Below are positions 24,484 through 33,201 of a stretch of DNA of 64,000 nucleotides, one piece after another. The stretch spans positions 61,304 to 125,303 of the forward strand of contig NZ_JAFBIX010000002.1 in the NCBI RefSeq assembly GCF_021531895.1, given 5' to 3'. Under the pieces are notes generated by a model. That model did not search any database, was not told the DNA's origin, and was given only the letters and a program-made list of their open reading frames with translations. The position numbers were made by a program, and so were the translations under genes. Every line of letters starts with the position of its first letter. Within the stretch, counting starts at the first letter, position 1. This DNA comes from Faecalicatena contorta (GTDB lineage Bacteria > Bacillota > Clostridia > Lachnospirales > Lachnospiraceae).

Positions 24484-25557
24484 TTAGAATTTGATTGCTA
24501 CTTTAAAATCACCATATTTTCCAGTTGCATATTCAAATGCTTCTTCCCATTTTTCGACTGGGAAATAGCGGCTTACTACGCCGTCTGTTTTCAGATTGCC
24601 ATTGGCGATATTTTCGATAACGAACGGATAGCAGTAAGGACTGAGGTGAGAACCAAGCACATCCAGTTCTTTGTTGTCCCCGATCAGTGTCCAGTCAACA
24701 GTTGTTGGTTCCCCGAATACACTGAATTCTACAAAACGTCCGAGCTTACGGATGACTTGAAGTCCCTGCACAACGCTGGATGGATGGCCGGTAGCTTCGA
24801 TATAGATGTCGCATCCATATCCGTCGGTAAGATCTTGAATGGCTTTGACAACATCCATCTTTCCTGGATTCATAACGATATCTGCACCAAATTCTTTAGC
24901 TTTTTCCAATCGTTCCTCTTTCATGTCGAGAACAATGAGTTTGGCCGGATTCATCATATGTGCATACGTGATCATTCCCAGACCAAGAGTTCCGGCGCCA
25001 GAGATTACAACAACATCCTCAACGGTAATCTGTGCACGGTCAACAGCATGTTTTGCGCAACCATAAGGTTCAATCAACAGAGCATCTTCCAGCGGCATAT
25101 CAGCGGGTACCCTGTGAAGGACGGCATTCTTCGGATAACGGACATACTCTGCCATGCCTCCGTTATTTTCCTTCTGGAAACCAAAAGTCGCGTGTGGCTG
25201 ACACATCCAATAGCGGCCGGTTTTACAGAATTTACATTTGCCGCATGGAACGATCTGGTCAGCGATGATGCGGTCACCCAAATCATATTCTGTAACATTT
25301 TCGCCTTTTTCAACTACGATTCCAAGAAATTCATGACCCGGAATAAATGGAGGGCGAACCCATTTTTCATGTGTTTCATCTCCCCAGGTCGAATTACCGT
25401 GATAACATTTCAAATCTCCTGCGCATATACCGCAGCCTTCTGTCTTTATGATAATATCATCGGGTCCGCATTCCGGAACGGGATATTCAGGCTCATATCT
25501 GTAATCTCCCTTGTTATAAGCGACAAGAGCTTTCATTGTTTTGGGCAAAGTGCTCAT
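24484..25557 (-). CDS. Zinc-dependent polyol dehydrogenase (erythritol/L-threitol dehydrogenase-like)
   Basis: The 357-residue medium-chain dehydrogenase opens with MKALVAYNKGDYRYEPEYPVP, close in style to EltD-type erythritol/threitol and altritol dehydrogenases. The catalytic zinc site is in GCGICAGDLKCYHG and IPGHEFLG; the structural zinc site is CGKCKFCKTGRYWMC; the NAD loop is SGAGTLGLG. It probably oxidizes a polyol to a ketose. I chose ATG at 25557, which follows GGGGGAATTG, over the TTG at 25572. It is the second gene of a two-gene operon behind another dehydrogenase. The substrate is inference. Confidence 0.8.
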   Translation of the reverse strand: MSTLPKTMKALVAYNKGDYRYEPEYPVPECGPDDIIIKTEGCGICAGDLKCYHGNSTWGDETHEKWVRPPFIPGHEFLGIVVEKGENVTEYDLGDRIIADQIVPCGKCKFCKTGRYWMCQPHATFGFQKENNGGMAEYVRYPKNAVLHRVPADMPLEDALLIEPYGCAKHAVDRAQITVEDVVVISGAGTLGLGMITYAHMMNPAKLIVLDMKEERLEKAKEFGADIVMNPGKMDVVKAIQDLTDGYGCDIYIEATGHPSSVVQGLQVIRKLGRFVEFSVFGEPTTVDWTLIGDNKELDVLGSHLSPYCYPFVIENIANGNLKTDGVVSRYFPVEKWEEAFEYATGKYGDFKVAIKF

Positions 25558-25595
25558 AATCAATTCCCCCAATATAAAATTATAATCTTATGAAA

Positions 25596-26630
25596 TTATT
25601 CTTCCATGTTAATGATAACTTTCATAGCTTTATCTTTCTGCTGGTCAATGGTATCGTAACCTTTCTTAAAGTCTCTGAATCCGAAACGGTGTGTGATCAA
25701 AGATTCGAATTCGATCTTTCCGTCAGCAACTAATTCAATCGCTTTCTTGAAGTCCTCTTCACGGTACATTGCGCTTCCGAGAAGTGTCAGCTCATGATCC
25801 TGAACAGCTGCCATATCAACGGTAGCAAGATCGCCAAATACACCAACGATTACAATGTGGCTGCCTTTTCTTGCGTATTCAATTGCCTGTTTTGTTGTCG
25901 GATTGATACCGATGCATTCGAAGATAACATCTGCACGGTCTTCTCCGCAAGCCTCGATAATAGCCTCTAACAGATCTTTTTCGTTTGGATTAACAGCTGT
26001 AATACCGCATTTTTTTGCAGTTTCGCGTCTGTATGTACTTAATTCAGACAGAAGAACGACTTCCGCACCCAGTGCCTTTGCTGTCTGGGCAACAAGGTTT
26101 CCGATTGGGCCTCCGCCTAATACAACTGCTTTTTTGCCGGTCATATCAGCAGAAAAACGGCGTACAGCATGTACTGCAACTGCCAGAGGCTCGATCATTG
26201 CACCGTGATCCCAGGACATCTCTTCTGGAAGAACAAGTGCTTTTTTGGCGTCTACAACAAAGTAATCACTTGCCATACCAGTGGTCTGGAATCCCATAAC
26301 TTTTAAGGTCTCACAGTCATTATACAGACCATGTGTACAAGGATAGCATTTACCGCACACAACCTGTGGCTGGATCGTTACTTTATCTCCGACTTTGCAG
26401 TTTGTAACTTCGCTTCCTACTTCAACAACTTCAGCAGATACTTCATGTCCTTGGACAACTGGATAGCTGGTATATGGATGTTTTCCGTGATTTACATGAA
26501 TATCAGAACCGCAGATGCCGATTCTTTTCATCTTAATCTGGATCTGGTCCGGTTTTACTTCAGGGACATCAACTTCCTGATATACAATTTTTCCAGGTTT
26601 CGTCATAATTGCTTGTGTCATTTTTGCCAT
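25596..26630 (-). CDS. Zinc-dependent alcohol/polyol dehydrogenase
   Basis: The 344-residue medium-chain dehydrogenase has the catalytic zinc residues in GICGSDIHVNHG and VQGHEVSAEV, structural zinc cysteines in CGKCYPCTHGLYNDC and the NAD loop VLGGGPIGN. It resembles sorbitol/L-iditol and galactitol dehydrogenases. It is the first gene of the minus-strand operon whose promoter overlaps a GTTATA palindrome. With the second dehydrogenase, RpiB and the FGGY kinase nearby it probably handles one or two sugar alcohols. The ATG at 26630 follows AAAAGGAG on the minus strand. Confidence 0.85.
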   Translation of the reverse strand: MAKMTQAIMTKPGKIVYQEVDVPEVKPDQIQIKMKRIGICGSDIHVNHGKHPYTSYPVVQGHEVSAEVVEVGSEVTNCKVGDKVTIQPQVVCGKCYPCTHGLYNDCETLKVMGFQTTGMASDYFVVDAKKALVLPEEMSWDHGAMIEPLAVAVHAVRRFSADMTGKKAVVLGGGPIGNLVAQTAKALGAEVVLLSELSTYRRETAKKCGITAVNPNEKDLLEAIIEACGEDRADVIFECIGINPTTKQAIEYARKGSHIVIVGVFGDLATVDMAAVQDHELTLLGSAMYREEDFKKAIELVADGKIEFESLITHRFGFRDFKKGYDTIDQQKDKAMKVIINMEE

Positions 26631-26674
26631 AATATCTACTCCTTTTCATTTTGAATTCTATACGATTAATTGTT

Positions 26675-26708
26675 GTTATATTATAACATAGTCCTTCGCC
26701 GTTAACAA
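26675..26708 (-). promoter_or_regulatory. Promoter of the dehydrogenase operon with overlapping palindrome
   Basis: On the minus strand a -35 TTGTTA (26703-26708) and a -10 TATAAT (26680-26685) are 17 bases apart. The palindrome GTTATA-T-TATAAC (26675-26687) covers the -10, so a bound repressor would block the polymerase. The divergent GntR gene is the obvious candidate regulator. Confidence 0.6.
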
Positions 26709-26760
26709 GTACGTATAGGTAAAAATAACCTTGAATACAAGAAAAAAAGGAGAAAAACTA

Positions 26761-26788
26761 TTGATTTTTCACAGTATAATATTATAAT
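26761..26788 (+). promoter_or_regulatory. Probable promoter of the GntR regulator
   Basis: TTGATT (26761-26766) and TATAAT (26783-26788) with 16-base spacing lie upstream of the GntR gene. The region is AT-rich, so other pairs are possible. Confidence 0.45.
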
Positions 26789-26898
26789 ATCATTACAAAG
26801 GTATATTTATGGCAAAAATATATTTTTCTCTTGCGAAGGAATCCCAATGTGATATACTAAATATAGTGTATTTGTGGGAAAAGCGAGGAGGAGATGAG

Positions 26899-27666
26899 AT
26901 GTTAAACAAGACTGATAGGATCGATAAGTCGATTCCGATTCCTCTGTATTTTCAGTTAAAAAAATTAATATTATCGGAGATCAAAGAGGGTAACTACAGA
27001 AGCGGTGAATTAATTCCGACTGAAAAAGAAATCAGTGATGCGTTTCAAATCAGTCGGACAACTGTCAGACAGGCAATTACGGAATTAGTCCAGGAGGGCT
27101 GGCTTTATCGTGTGAAGAGCAAAGGAACATTTGTGGCACAGCCAAAGATTTCTCAGGATTATATCCGTAAGATTGAAAGTTTCAATAACCAGATATTCCG
27201 TCTGGGCATGACTCCGAGTACAGAGGTCCTTGAATTGAAGACGATGAAAGGAACAGAGGTAAAAGATGTGGTACTTGAGGCGTTGGAACTCACAGAAAAA
27301 GATGAAGTGATTTTTTTGTATCGGAAGAGGATGGCAGATGGGGAGCCTATTGTAACCAGTAAGACATATCTTCCGTATAAAGAATGTTCGTTTTTGCTGA
27401 ATCATGATCTTAATACGGAGCAGTTATACAGTATCCTTTCGGAAAAAGAAGAGAGTAGGATCTTCCGTATTGAGCGTACCATAGAGGCAGTGGAGGCAAA
27501 GACAGAAGATGTGAAGCTGCTGGATATGAAACGGGGAAAGCCGATTCAGTTTTTTGTTTCGGTCGGTTATAATGCGTTTGGCAAGCCTATTGAATATACC
27601 TTGTCAAGATACCGCGGTGACCGCAATAAGTTTGAAGTGACCGTATTTCCAGAGAATAAGAGGTAA
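26899..27666 (+). CDS. GntR family regulator (HutC/UTRA type)
   Basis: The 255-residue protein has an N-terminal GntR winged helix (IPLYFQLKKLILSEIKEGNY, GELIPTEKEISDAFQISRTTVRQAI, LYRVKSKGTFVAQPK) and a C-terminal UTRA ligand domain (about residues 95-250, with FLYRKRMADGEPIV and IEYTLSRYRGDRNKFEV). UTRA domains bind sugar phosphates or other small metabolites. It is divergent to the dehydrogenase operon and 14 bases upstream of the FGGY kinase, so it probably represses both until a polyol-derived phosphate accumulates. ATG at 26899 follows GAGGAG. A longer frame from 26809 has no site. Confidence 0.88.
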   Translation: MLNKTDRIDKSIPIPLYFQLKKLILSEIKEGNYRSGELIPTEKEISDAFQISRTTVRQAITELVQEGWLYRVKSKGTFVAQPKISQDYIRKIESFNNQIFRLGMTPSTEVLELKTMKGTEVKDVVLEALELTEKDEVIFLYRKRMADGEPIVTSKTYLPYKECSFLLNHDLNTEQLYSILSEKEESRIFRIERTIEAVEAKTEDVKLLDMKRGKPIQFFVSVGYNAFGKPIEYTLSRYRGDRNKFEVTVFPENKR

Positions 27667-27680
27667 AAAGGAGGAACATT

Positions 27681-29207
27681 ATGGCAAAGTATATCTTGGC
27701 ACACGATCTGGGGACTTCAGGAAATAAAGCAACGCTGTTTTCCGAAGATGGCAGCCTGATCCGTAGTGAAGTATTTCCTTATGATGCCCACTATTTTAAT
27801 GATACATGGGTAGAGCAAAATGCAGACGACTGGTGGAATGCTGTGTGCAAGTCAAGCAGTAATCTGATTCATTCAACAGGGGTAGATCCGAAAGACATTG
27901 GTGCTGTTAGTTTCAGCGGACAGATGATGGGATGTCTCTGTGTAGACAAGAATGGTAAGCCGTTGAGACCATCCATTATCTGGGCAGATCAGAGAGCGCA
28001 AAAGCAGGTCGCACAGATTGAAGAACACATCAGCCAGCAGGATTTCTACCATATTGTCGGGCATAGAAATACCGCATCATATGGAATCCAGAAATTGATG
28101 TGGGTACGTGACAATCAGCCGGATATATATGAACAGACCTATAAAGTTCTGAATGCAAAAGATTATATTACATTTAAGCTGACCGGAAAGTTCTATACAG
28201 AACCATCTGATGCAAATAGTTTTGCATGTTTTGACCTGAATACATTCCAGTGGTCAGAAGAACTGATTCAGTATGCCGGAATTGACCCGGATAAATTACC
28301 AGAGATCAAACCATCCACATTTGTTGCCGGAGGCGTGACGAAGGAGGCCGCAGAAGCAACCGGTCTTGCAGAAGGAACACCGGTAGTTTTGGGTGCCGGA
28401 GATGGAGTTGCTGCGAATGTCGGCTGTGGTTCTATTGCACCGGGTAAGACTTATTGTTGTATGGGAACCTCTGCATGGATTACCACAACTGCAGAAAAAC
28501 CGATCTTTGATGACCAGATGAGAACAGTTACATGGGCACATGCAGTTCCCGGACTGTATGCACCGAATGGAACGATGCAGTATGCCGGCGGCTCTTATAA
28601 TTGGGTAAAGAATACGATCTGCACAATGGAGGCTTATAAAGCAAAAGAGAATCATACTTCTCCATATCAATATATGAATGAGTTGATTGAAGAAAGCCCG
28701 GTAGGTGCAAATGGAGTTATTTTCCTCCCATATCTGCTCGGAGAACGTGCGCCAAGGTGGAATGCAGATGCAAAGGGCGCATGGCTTGGTATGAAGCCTG
28801 AGACAACCAGAGGAGATATCTTAAGAAGTGTTCTGGAAGGTGTTACCATGAACCTGTCTGTATGCCTGGATATTCTGCGTACACAGATCGATATTGATGA
28901 GATCACTGTTGTAGGCGGAGGTGCAAAGGGCGCTGTATGGCGTCAGATCATGGCTGATGTATATAATGCCAGGATTCAGGTGCCGACCCTTCTGGAGGAA
29001 GGAAGTTCTATGGGAGCTGCTGTTATCGGCGGAGTCGGAGCAGGAATCTTTAAAGACTTTACGGCGATCGACAAGTTTGTTAATATCGACTGCGTTCAGG
29101 AATCGAATCCGGAAGCTGTAAAGGCATATATGCCAGTGAAAGAAGCATTTGAAGAGTATTATTTCGCATTAGAAGATACGTTCAGAAAACTGGCGAAACA
29201 CGTATAA
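27681..29207 (+). CDS. FGGY family carbohydrate kinase
   Basis: The 508-residue protein has FGGY features: AHDLGTSGNKATLFSED at the start, SFSGQMMGCLCVD, SIIWADQRAQ, the catalytic Asp in VLGAGDGVAANVG, AGGSYNW and the C-terminal VVGGGAKGAVWRQIMADV. GQMMG instead of GQMHG sets it apart from true xylulokinases, so the substrate is another ketose or polyol (erythrulose, ribulose and similar are candidates). It is co-transcribed with the GntR regulator and faces the convergent DeoR operon. No terminator is obvious in the 15-base gap between the two stops. Confidence 0.85.
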   Translation: MAKYILAHDLGTSGNKATLFSEDGSLIRSEVFPYDAHYFNDTWVEQNADDWWNAVCKSSSNLIHSTGVDPKDIGAVSFSGQMMGCLCVDKNGKPLRPSIIWADQRAQKQVAQIEEHISQQDFYHIVGHRNTASYGIQKLMWVRDNQPDIYEQTYKVLNAKDYITFKLTGKFYTEPSDANSFACFDLNTFQWSEELIQYAGIDPDKLPEIKPSTFVAGGVTKEAAEATGLAEGTPVVLGAGDGVAANVGCGSIAPGKTYCCMGTSAWITTTAEKPIFDDQMRTVTWAHAVPGLYAPNGTMQYAGGSYNWVKNTICTMEAYKAKENHTSPYQYMNELIEESPVGANGVIFLPYLLGERAPRWNADAKGAWLGMKPETTRGDILRSVLEGVTMNLSVCLDILRTQIDIDEITVVGGGAKGAVWRQIMADVYNARIQVPTLLEEGSSMGAAVIGGVGAGIFKDFTAIDKFVNIDCVQESNPEAVKAYMPVKEAFEEYYFALEDTFRKLAKHV

Positions 29208-29222
29208 AAAGAAACATATTGA

Positions 29223-29996
29223 TTAACAGATCAGAACGTTGATTCCGTGAGAACGATAATAGTTCAGATATTGTGAATCGACTTTCGAATCTGTAATTAC
29301 ATTAGGAATTTTTGTCAGACTGCAGAGCTGTGAAAAAGTTCTCTTTCCGAATTTACTATAATCGGCAAGGAGATAACAGTTTCTGCAGTTTTTGATTAGA
29401 AAATTATAGATAGAGGTGCGTGAACGATGTGTAATAGAATAGCCAAATTCAAAATCAATCCCGTCAACGGTAAAAAAAGCTTTGTCAAAAGATATCTGGC
29501 TGACGAGTTCGGCAGTGTATTCACCAAAAGTTTCAATAAAATGAGCGCTGTAATTGATGCTTCCGCCTAAAAGTAAGACAGAAACATTCGGAGATGAAGA
29601 GAATTCAACGACTGCATTGATGTTGGTCGTCACGATCGTAAGATCTGGGATATTTTTGATCTCTCTGGCAAGAAGCGTACAGGTTCTTCCGGAACCTAGA
29701 AAAATATGGTCGCCAGGATGAATGAGGTTTGCAGCAACCTTTGCGATATGAGTTCTTTCTTTTGCGTATAAATCAGGAATATCGCTTTGATTCACGATAT
29801 TCCCTGTAACAGATTTATGCGCTTTTTTTGCACCACCATGCATTTTTATAATTAATCCGTCCTGGCTCATGGCATTTAAATCACGCCTTACAGTAGCAAT
29901 GGAGGAAGATGTAAGGTCGCACAGCTCATGGATGGATGCTGACTCATGTTCATTAAGATAATTTAAGATTAATTTTGTTCGCTCAGGTGCATGCAT
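29223..29996 (-). CDS. DeoR family regulator of the sugar-acid operon
   Basis: The 257-residue protein has the N-terminal DeoR helix-turn-helix (RTKLILNYLNEHESASIHELCDLT, SIATVRRDLNAMSQDGLI) and the C-terminal sugar-phosphate sensor domain (VTTNINAVVEF, LLGGSINYSAHFIETFG, CYLLADYSKFGKRTF). It is the last gene of the six-gene minus-strand operon and probably controls it. The palindrome ATGTTATAACAT at that operon's promoter, at the divergent SDR promoter and before the ABC importer is a good candidate for its operator. The inducer would be a phosphorylated intermediate of the pathway. Confidence 0.87.
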   Translation of the reverse strand: MHAPERTKLILNYLNEHESASIHELCDLTSSSIATVRRDLNAMSQDGLIIKMHGGAKKAHKSVTGNIVNQSDIPDLYAKERTHIAKVAANLIHPGDHIFLGSGRTCTLLAREIKNIPDLTIVTTNINAVVEFSSSPNVSVLLLGGSINYSAHFIETFGEYTAELVSQISFDKAFFTVDGIDFEFGYSITHRSRTSIYNFLIKNCRNCYLLADYSKFGKRTFSQLCSLTKIPNVITDSKVDSQYLNYYRSHGINVLIC

Positions 29997-30017
29997 AAAA
30001 ACCTCCGGATTAATTTC

Positions 30018-30971
30018 TTATTTATTTACGATATAAGGACATTCCTTTCCGCTGAGGACGTCAATCAGATTTTTAATAGCGGCATTTGCCATATTATCCG
30101 TAGCTTCTTTTGTATGAGCTCCAGTATGAGGTGTCACAACTACATTGTCCAGTTCGAACAATGGAGATCCTGTCGGGGGCTCGATTTCAAAAGCATCCAA
30201 TCCGAGACCGCCGAGTTTTCCTGCTTTTAATGCTTCGTAAGCAGCGTCTTCGTCAATAATTCCACCTCTGGAAGTATTGATCAGGATAGTTGTCGGCTTC
30301 ATTTTGCTGATAGCATCCTTATTGATCATGTGTTTTGTGGAATCCAGCAGAGGAAGGTGTAAGCTGATGACATCTGCCTGCTCTACAACTTCATCAAAAG
30401 TACATACGGTAATATTATTCTCTTTACAATATGCCTCGTTGATAAATGGATCATACGCAATCACGTTCATTTCAAATCCTTTGGCACATCTTGCAACAAC
30501 TTTACCGATGGCTCCAAGCCCCATAATACCAATGGTCTTGCCCTTTAATTCCATTCCGGTTGAACGAACCCACTCGCCGTTGCGTGTAGAGTTGTTCAAG
30601 TATGTGATTCGTCTTGCAACGGAAAGGATCAGAGAAAATGCCAGCTCACCAACTGCTTCTGCATTTACTCCAGGAGTGTTTGTAACGGGGATTCCTTTTG
30701 CTTTTGCAGCTGCGATATCTACGCGGTCAAAGCCTGCTCCGTAACGGGAGATGATTTTCAGGTTTTCGCAGGAATTGATTACTTTTTCGGTTACAAAATC
30801 AAGACCGGCAACATATCCGTCGCAATCTTTTAATAATGGAATCAATTCATCTTCAGTCAGCGGGCGGCCCAGTTCGTTGAATACAAGATCATCAGAAAAT
30901 TCACGAAGAATTTCCAATGCCTTAGAACCTTTGGCGGGCTGTAAAGAAGTCGGGGTTACTAATATTTTCAT
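30018..30971 (-). CDS. D-isomer-specific 2-hydroxyacid dehydrogenase (SerA-like)
   Basis: The 317-residue protein resembles the catalytic and NAD domains of 3-phosphoglycerate dehydrogenase without the ACT regulatory tail. The Rossmann loop is GIMGLGAIGKVVARCAKGF, followed by the family LHLPLLDSTKHMINKDAI, the NTSRGGIIDEDA stretch with the catalytic Arg and the VTPHTGAHTKEA stretch with the catalytic His. It likely reduces a 2-oxoacid or oxidizes a hydroxyacid in the pathway. The ATG at 30971 follows AGGAGG; the longer frame would run into the aldolase gene, which ends 18 bases upstream. Confidence 0.87.
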   Translation of the reverse strand: MKILVTPTSLQPAKGSKALEILREFSDDLVFNELGRPLTEDELIPLLKDCDGYVAGLDFVTEKVINSCENLKIISRYGAGFDRVDIAAAKAKGIPVTNTPGVNAEAVGELAFSLILSVARRITYLNNSTRNGEWVRSTGMELKGKTIGIMGLGAIGKVVARCAKGFEMNVIAYDPFINEAYCKENNITVCTFDEVVEQADVISLHLPLLDSTKHMINKDAISKMKPTTILINTSRGGIIDEDAAYEALKAGKLGGLGLDAFEIEPPTGSPLFELDNVVVTPHTGAHTKEATDNMANAAIKNLIDVLSGKECPYIVNK

Positions 30972-30988
30972 AAATTGTTTCCTCCTTA

Positions 30989-31624
30989 TTATTTTGTCAC
31001 GAGTGAAACAGCTTCTTTTGTTAATCGGGTAATCTCTGCAAAGTCGCCTGCATTGATCAGGCTGTCTTTTACCATCCAGCTTCCTCCGCATGCGATGATT
31101 TTATCAAATGCGAGGAAATCTAGGATGTTTGAAGCGTTGATACCGCCGGTCGGCATGAATTTCATGGTAGGGAATGGAGCAGCCAGTGCTTTAATTGTAT
31201 CCAGACCGCCATACTGCTTTGCCGGGAAGAATTTTACAAGTGGCAGACCGTATTCCATGGCAATCATAACTTCAGATGGAGTACAGGTTCCCGGGAATAC
31301 CGGGAGATTGTTTTCCAGAGCAAATTCTACGACCGGGCGGCTGATTCCGGGAGATACAAGGAAAGAAGCACCTGCATCCAGAGCACGTTTTGCCTGCTCT
31401 ACGTTGACAACAGTTCCTGCTCCGACCATCATTTCCGGAAATTCTTTTTTCATAATCTTAATAGATTCTTCAGCGGCATCTGTACGAAATGTCACTTCAG
31501 CTACTGGAAGTCCGCCTGCACATAATGCTTCGCCAAGAGGCTTTGCATCAGCTACGCGGTCTAATTTTACAACTGGTACAATTTTCTTTTCTGCAACTTG
31601 TGCTAATAAATTTGTTTCGCTCAT
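30989..31624 (-). CDS. eda: KDPG/KHG aldolase
   Basis: The 211-residue protein is a class I aldolase of the Eda family: KIVPVVKLDRVADAKPLGEAL at the start, the catalytic Glu region VAEVTFRTDAAEESIK, VGAGTVVNVEQAKRALDAGASFLVSPG, the Schiff-base Lys in LVKFFPAKQYGG and the phosphate-loop MPTGGINASN. It splits 2-keto-3-deoxy sugar acids (phosphorylated or not) to pyruvate and an aldehyde. Its place in this operon says that the pathway ends with a 2-keto-3-deoxy acid, although no sugar-acid dehydratase is visible next to it. Confidence 0.9.
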   Translation of the reverse strand: MSETNLLAQVAEKKIVPVVKLDRVADAKPLGEALCAGGLPVAEVTFRTDAAEESIKIMKKEFPEMMVGAGTVVNVEQAKRALDAGASFLVSPGISRPVVEFALENNLPVFPGTCTPSEVMIAMEYGLPLVKFFPAKQYGGLDTIKALAAPFPTMKFMPTGGINASNILDFLAFDKIIACGGSWMVKDSLINAGDFAEITRLTKEAVSLVTK

Positions 31625-31647
31625 GGTATATTCTCCTTGTCATAATG

Positions 31648-32601
31648 TTACTGGGTTAATACTTGTGCCGGATTCTCGACAGAGATCAGATGTAAGATCT
31701 CTTTGGAAATTCCTGACGCAAGTAAAGACTCGTTGAATGTTCTGAGGATGTAATCCAGTCCGATTGCACTGCTGTCATAGGCTTTGAGCCTTGCTCTGGT
31801 AGTGTCCAGAGAATAGAGCAGTTTATACTGATAACCTGCGTCAATAAGTTCTCGGAACAGACCAATCTCATGTTCGTCGCTGTGATACTTAAAACGTCCT
31901 ATGGTATCGAATTCTAGGTAGGATCCGTTCTTCAGGATATCCTTATGCATTGTAATATCCTTACAGGCTCTGTCCATGTGGCAGAAGATCAGGTCTTTTG
32001 CTGCAACGCCGAGACTCAGAAGATAATCCTGCAGTGGACGAGGATCCGTTCCCTGTTCAATATGGATCATAATGACCCGGTCTGTGCGAAGAGAAGCTCT
32101 CGCAGCTGCCAGGAACATTTCTTTGTACCGAGAGCTTAATTCTTCGGTGTCGTAAGCGGTCTTAATAATTCCAGCTTTTGCATCGCATTGTATTGTGGGA
32201 AATGCGAGGTCGGCATCGATGAACATGCCCTCGGTTAATTCCCGCACGAACAATTCTTCCAGATCGGATGCGGGAAGGGTATATATCCAATGATTTTCAG
32301 GGTAAAATGTTAACTTGTGAAAACCAGTGGAAGCAATAATGTGTACACCAGATTCTTCGGAGAGTTTCCGAAACTCAGGTGCCATGCGGTTACATCCGCA
32401 TGGCTGAGCTTCTATAAGAGAGTTTCCGCCGAAATGATGATACTGATTTAATTCTTCAAGGCTTTTAGCCATATCGTCAATACATAGAGCAGGATTGATC
32501 TCAAAAGATCTTCCCTTGCTTAAGGCAATGTGTTCATGACACTGGCAGAAGCCAAGTTCTTCTGGTGCAATGATTCCGGTAACGGTCGTGATCTCTTTCA
32601 T
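31648..32601 (-). CDS. Phosphotriesterase-family metallohydrolase, likely sugar lactonase
   Basis: The 317-residue amidohydrolase-fold protein has phosphotriesterase-family metal motifs: CHEHI near residue 22, HIIASTGFHKL, the His in MIHIEQGTDP, CHMDRA and the late Asp in YSLDTTRARL. The usual carboxylated Lys position is not certain here. Bacterial homologues of this type, for example in mycoplasmas, were shown to hydrolyse sugar lactone phosphates, so lactonase is the best guess given the sugar genes around it. It is not evidence for organophosphate degradation. I start it at ATG 32601 rather than the TTG at 32622, which overlaps the upstream gene. Confidence 0.75.
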   Translation of the reverse strand: MKEITTVTGIIAPEELGFCQCHEHIALSKGRSFEINPALCIDDMAKSLEELNQYHHFGGNSLIEAQPCGCNRMAPEFRKLSEESGVHIIASTGFHKLTFYPENHWIYTLPASDLEELFVRELTEGMFIDADLAFPTIQCDAKAGIIKTAYDTEELSSRYKEMFLAAARASLRTDRVIMIHIEQGTDPRPLQDYLLSLGVAAKDLIFCHMDRACKDITMHKDILKNGSYLEFDTIGRFKYHSDEHEIGLFRELIDAGYQYKLLYSLDTTRARLKAYDSSAIGLDYILRTFNESLLASGISKEILHLISVENPAQVLTQ

Positions 32602-32612
32602 ATTGTATGTAC

Positions 32613-33191
32613 CTATTTCCAACGTGGGTTGTCAATTACTGCTGGTGCACCGTCTTTTTCAACGATTAATTTATGATAACCCTTTGTTTCAATTGTTCCA
32701 TAATCATGGCCGGCATCTGCAGCAAATGTATAGAACATAACCAGAGGTTTTTTGCCGGTGTTGACAGATCTGTGAGCATAACGTCTCGGAACGTAGATGG
32801 CCTCGCCCTTTTTCAGTGGAAGTTCAATGGTGTCACCTTCTGGGTTTTCCATGACCATGTAACCTTCTCCGTCCAAGGTGTAATATACTTCTGCGGTTTC
32901 CAGAATTGTGTGGAAATGTCCCTTTGTCATATAATATTCATTTCCAACGGTTCCGGGATAAAGGATTGTTGTTCCGAATGCAAGGTCTCCGGCTCTTTCC
33001 GGGCATCCCAGCTCGTGGAATTCATAGATCAGAGGATCTCCGTCTTTGAGGAGCTCTTCAGCAGCTGCTGTATCGCAGTACATATCTTTCATCTGTGATA
33101 AGTATCTTTTTGTGGTTTCGGCAGTTTTAGAAAAACCAGTTTGAAGATCAAAGTCTACAAGAAAACTGGTATCCCAGTTAAAATTATTCAT
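32613..33191 (-). CDS. Cupin-type glucose-6-phosphate isomerase family protein
   Basis: The 192-residue protein matches the archaeal/cupin phosphoglucose isomerase family: LAFGTTILYPGTVGNEYYMTKGHFHTILETAEVYY holds the HxH and Glu metal ligands (about residues 80-100) and VPRRYAHRSVNTG the last His. It interconverts aldose and ketose phosphates by a metal-dependent route and in bacteria often sits in peripheral sugar operons. The expected substrate is glucose or fructose 6-phosphate, but an unusual sugar is possible here. ATG at 33191 follows AAGGAGG, 11 bases after the shikimate-dehydrogenase-like stop. Confidence 0.83.
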   Translation of the reverse strand: MNNFNWDTSFLVDFDLQTGFSKTAETTKRYLSQMKDMYCDTAAAEELLKDGDPLIYEFHELGCPERAGDLAFGTTILYPGTVGNEYYMTKGHFHTILETAEVYYTLDGEGYMVMENPEGDTIELPLKKGEAIYVPRRYAHRSVNTGKKPLVMFYTFAADAGHDYGTIETKGYHKLIVEKDGAPAVIDNPRWK

Positions 33192-33201
33192 AATAGCCTC
33201 C

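Noticed and set aside
24475..25593. A 372-codon plus-strand ORF
   Set aside because: It is antisense to the zinc dehydrogenase, has no ribosome-binding site or family features and an improbable composition (many Cys, Phe, His).
31648..32601. Organophosphate hydrolase activity of the phosphotriesterase-like protein
   Set aside because: The sugar operon context and known homologues favour a lactonase.
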